Both the position numbers and the translations under genes were made by a program. Positions 61,768 to 64,000 of a stretch of 64,000 nt of DNA are shown one piece after another. How positions within the stretch are numbered: position 1 is the first letter of the stretch; each line of letters begins with the position of its first letter. Source of the DNA: Comamonas sp. Y33R10-2 (GTDB lineage Bacteria > Pseudomonadota > Gammaproteobacteria > Burkholderiales > Burkholderiaceae_C); NCBI RefSeq assembly GCF_019355935.1, contig NZ_CP079925.1, positions 1,550,001 through 1,614,000 on the forward strand, given 5' to 3'. The notes beneath the pieces are model-generated. The model searched no databases, had not been told where the DNA came from, and was given only the letters and a program-made list of their open reading frames with translations.

Positions 61768-63723
61768 ATGGATCATCAAAGTGCGAACGATGTACTAGGC
61801 CTGAAAGCTCTGAGCGAGAACTTGAAGATTGCGCAAGCTCAAACTTTGCCAGAGCTTTTAGCCATCCGGGTTCGCACTACTCCACTCGGCGAGGCCTACC
61901 GCGAGTTCGATGAAGCTAGCAACAACTGGAAAAGCCTAAGCTGGGCAGATACTGCAGAGCGTGTTGCCCGCTGGAGCCGAGCACTTTGCGCATCCAATCT
62001 GCCGCAAGGTGCACGCGTTGCCATCTTGCTGCCCAATGGTTTTGATGCCATGTCGATTGATCAGGCATGCCTGCGCTGCGGCTATGTGCCTGTCCCACTG
62101 CACGCCATCGATAACGCCGGAAGCATTGCTTACATTCTGGCCGACTCTGGCGCATCGCTGCTGGTTGTGGCCGAAGCCAGAGCCTGGGATCGCATCTGTG
62201 CCACAGGCCAATATTTGCCTGCGCTCCAAATAGTCATCCATGCAAAGCAAACCAAGCAAGATGAGGCATCAAACAGGCGCCCCGCAGAGATTGCGGAAGG
62301 CTCGCAAGACGCAGTCAAAGCCCTTTACGCCAAGCCGATGATTGTTCTGAGCGCTTGGCTACAAGCAGGGGACAAAAGCGTTACGGAGCTCCCTGCTGCG
62401 CCACTAAAAACCGATCTCGCTGGCATTGTCTACACCTCAGGCACCACTGGCAAACCCAAGGGAGTGATGCTCACGCATGACAATGTGGTCAGCGATGTGC
62501 ATGCAGTGATGCAGCGCGTCATCGCCTTACAGGAAGATGTTTTTCTCTCCTTTTTGCCACTTTCGCATACGTTTGAAAGAACCACCGGCTACTACTTGGC
62601 CGTCGCGACAGGTTCTTGCGTGGCATACGCACGCTCGGTTGCCCTTCTTTCTCAGGACTTGAAAAGTATCCGGCCGACCGTATTGATCTCCGTACCTCGC
62701 ATCTACGAGCGCGTCTTTGCCAAGGTGCAAGAAACATTGGCACTGAGCCCGAATAAGCACAAGCTGTTTGATGCGGCTGTTAACAAAGGCTGGCTCAGTT
62801 TCTGCGCCAAGCAGGGCATTCCCATTTCAAAACCGCAAACTGCAGAGCAAAGCAATGGCGGCTGGGCCGATTTAGTGCCTGCATGGCTTTTGCGAAAGCT
62901 TGTAGCTCAGCCCTTGCTTGCCCAATTTGGTGGTCGCTTGCGAATCGCCGTCAGCGGCGGTGCCCCGCTCTCCCCCACCATTGCACGCGCCTTTTTAGGT
63001 CTTGGCCTGCCAATGGTGCAAGGCTATGGAATGACAGAAACAGCGCCTGTTGTCAGCGCCAATGGACTCGATGACAACTGGCCAGATACGGTGGGGAAGT
63101 CCTTGCCCGGTATCAACGTGCGTATTGGCGATGATCAAGAGTTGCAAATTTCAGGACCTATCGTCATGCGCGGCTACTGGAACCGTCCTGCAGATACGGC
63201 GAAGACATTCACCGCTGATGGCTGGCTGAAAACCGGAGATCAAGCAGCTTTAGAAAATGGTCGTATCCGAATCAAAGGCCGCATCAAGGAGATCATCGTC
63301 ACCTCAACGGGTGAGAAAGTTCCGCCCAATGATGTGGAGCAAGCCATCATGGTCGACCCGCTGTTTGAGCAAGTCTTTGTCGTTGGCGAAAACCAGCCTT
63401 TCATTGCCTGCGTTGCCGTAGTCAATGCGGTGGAATGGGAGGTCATGGCCAAAAGTCTGGGCTTGAATCCAGACGAAAAATCCAGTCTTGAGCACTCTGC
63501 ATCGAAGCGCGAGGCCTTGGCTCGCATCGAAAAGCAAACACGTAGCTTTGCTAAATATGCAGTGCCCAGAGCCATTTGCCTTGTCAAAGACTCATGGAAC
63601 ATTGATAACGGTTTGATGACCCCTACCCTCAAGCTCAAGCGTAAGAACTTGATGGCGTTCTACGAAAAAGATATTGCCCTGATGTACGGAGTCCAACCAG
63701 ATAGCTGGAAGACAAAGGACTGA
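61768..63723 (+). CDS. Long-chain acyl-CoA synthetase (FadD/FAA1-like)
   Basis: A 651-residue AMP-forming ligase. The P-loop is VYTSGTTGKPKGVMLTHDN, the linker L motif GAPLSPTIARAFLGLGLPMV and YGMTETAPVVSANG follow, and the adenylate motif reads DGWLKTGDQAALENGRIRIK, with RIKEIIVTSTGEKVPP as the hinge. This is the long-chain (AMP-binding FAA1) group. The start ATG 61768 follows AAGG; another in-frame ATG lies at 61753. It makes acyl-CoA from fatty acids. A terminator and the second 22-bp dyad lie directly after it. Confidence 0.88.
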   Translation: MDHQSANDVLGLKALSENLKIAQAQTLPELLAIRVRTTPLGEAYREFDEASNNWKSLSWADTAERVARWSRALCASNLPQGARVAILLPNGFDAMSIDQACLRCGYVPVPLHAIDNAGSIAYILADSGASLLVVAEARAWDRICATGQYLPALQIVIHAKQTKQDEASNRRPAEIAEGSQDAVKALYAKPMIVLSAWLQAGDKSVTELPAAPLKTDLAGIVYTSGTTGKPKGVMLTHDNVVSDVHAVMQRVIALQEDVFLSFLPLSHTFERTTGYYLAVATGSCVAYARSVALLSQDLKSIRPTVLISVPRIYERVFAKVQETLALSPNKHKLFDAAVNKGWLSFCAKQGIPISKPQTAEQSNGGWADLVPAWLLRKLVAQPLLAQFGGRLRIAVSGGAPLSPTIARAFLGLGLPMVQGYGMTETAPVVSANGLDDNWPDTVGKSLPGINVRIGDDQELQISGPIVMRGYWNRPADTAKTFTADGWLKTGDQAALENGRIRIKGRIKEIIVTSTGEKVPPNDVEQAIMVDPLFEQVFVVGENQPFIACVAVVNAVEWEVMAKSLGLNPDEKSSLEHSASKREALARIEKQTRSFAKYAVPRAICLVKDSWNIDNGLMTPTLKLKRKNLMAFYEKDIALMYGVQPDSWKTKD

Positions 63724-63731
63724 TTTACCGC

Positions 63732-63756
63732 GCTCTCTGTTTAAAAGAGAGCTTTT
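63732..63756 (+). terminator. Terminator after the acyl-CoA ligase gene
   Basis: GCTCTCT pairs with AGAGAGC around GTTTAAA; four Ts follow. A short but well-formed intrinsic terminator. Confidence 0.7.
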
Positions 63757-63759
63757 AAA

Positions 63760-63781
63760 ATTCATGTAAGTTACATTAGAT
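63760..63781. promoter_or_regulatory. Candidate operator, copy 2 of a 22-bp sequence
   Basis: This is the exact reverse complement of 26405-26426, with the core ATGTAA-G-TTACAT. It lies upstream of whatever gene begins near the end of the window. Confidence 0.55.
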
Positions 63782-63832
63782 ATGTTCCTACGTGATGTTT
63801 AGGATGGAAAAATACAGCCACTTCCTTCATAC

Positions 63833-63997
63833 ATGCCTAATGGCTTTCAATCGCCTGCGCATATGACACAGACGGAATCACTAAAATATCGCCATTCCAA
63901 AACGAAGATGGGCAGTTTCACCTCGCTCCTCGTCAAACGTTTTATCGATCTGCCCTCAGCTAGTCCGTACTGCTCGGATCTTTCCCAGCCCCCATGA
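63833..63997 (+). CDS. Possible small reading frame at the window end
   Basis: An ATG at 63833 opens a 54-residue frame (MPNGFQSPAHMTQTESLKYR...) with no ribosome site I trust. It could be chance, a small gene, or the upstream region of a gene beyond the window. Confidence 0.2.
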   Translation: MPNGFQSPAHMTQTESLKYRHSKTKMGSFTSLLVKRFIDLPSASPYCSDLSQPP

Positions 63998-64000
63998 CCG

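Overview
The window looks like the chromosome of a Comamonadaceae bacterium, most likely Comamonas or a close relative. The support is the style of the core proteins (WaaA, PdxH, PrpE, a propionyl-CoA/methylmalonyl-CoA block, EVE, RidA and DUF2322 proteins), the gene orders, and short intergenic repeats of the kind seen throughout this family. This assignment rests on recognition, not on a database search.

Layout. 1-29.4 kb is ordinary chromosome: the end of a DUF4130-type protein, a Kef-like antiporter with a YbdK ligase, two transporters, an EVE protein, prpE, a phosphomannomutase, waaA, a TolC/rhodanese/Pcm/RND/MFP efflux block (minus strand), msrA, a ZnuD-like TonB receptor, a degenerate tyrosine recombinase, pdxH, a MobA-like enzyme and gloA. 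29.43-40.44 kb is the highlight: an about 11 kb compact prophage flanked by dif-like XerC/D sites and lacking an integrase. It carries a GPA-type rolling-circle initiator, an FtsK/HerA-like packaging ATPase, a probable double-jelly-roll major capsid protein, many small one-TM membrane proteins, a phage-collar receptor-binding protein, a lambda-R-type lytic enzyme, and a 20-residue very basic peptide. No tail, terminase or portal gene is visible. It is best read as a tailless, membrane-containing corticovirus (PM2)-like provirus with an unusual gene set.

40.5-48.9 kb is an accessory patch: a decayed IS3 element, a large Gly-rich repeat autotransporter, the wreck of a second GPA-type initiator, and a KfrA-like coiled-coil protein divergent from an intact tyrosine recombinase across a region full of dyads. 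48.9-64 kb returns to chromosome: RidA, a LysR regulator, then a minus-strand propionyl-CoA to succinyl-CoA cluster (mutase, MeaB, PccB, PccA, a DUF218 protein and a glyoxalase-fold protein that may be the epimerase) under a divergent GntR regulator with a perfect palindrome between them. An MHYT-PAS sensor and a long-chain acyl-CoA ligase follow.

Functionally, PrpE (8.1 kb) and the 50.7-59.2 kb cluster together make a route from propionate to succinyl-CoA. The prophage is arranged as early leftward repressor / rightward replication and packaging genes, a terminator, then rightward virion and lysis genes ending in a terminator shared with a convergent DNA-binding gene.
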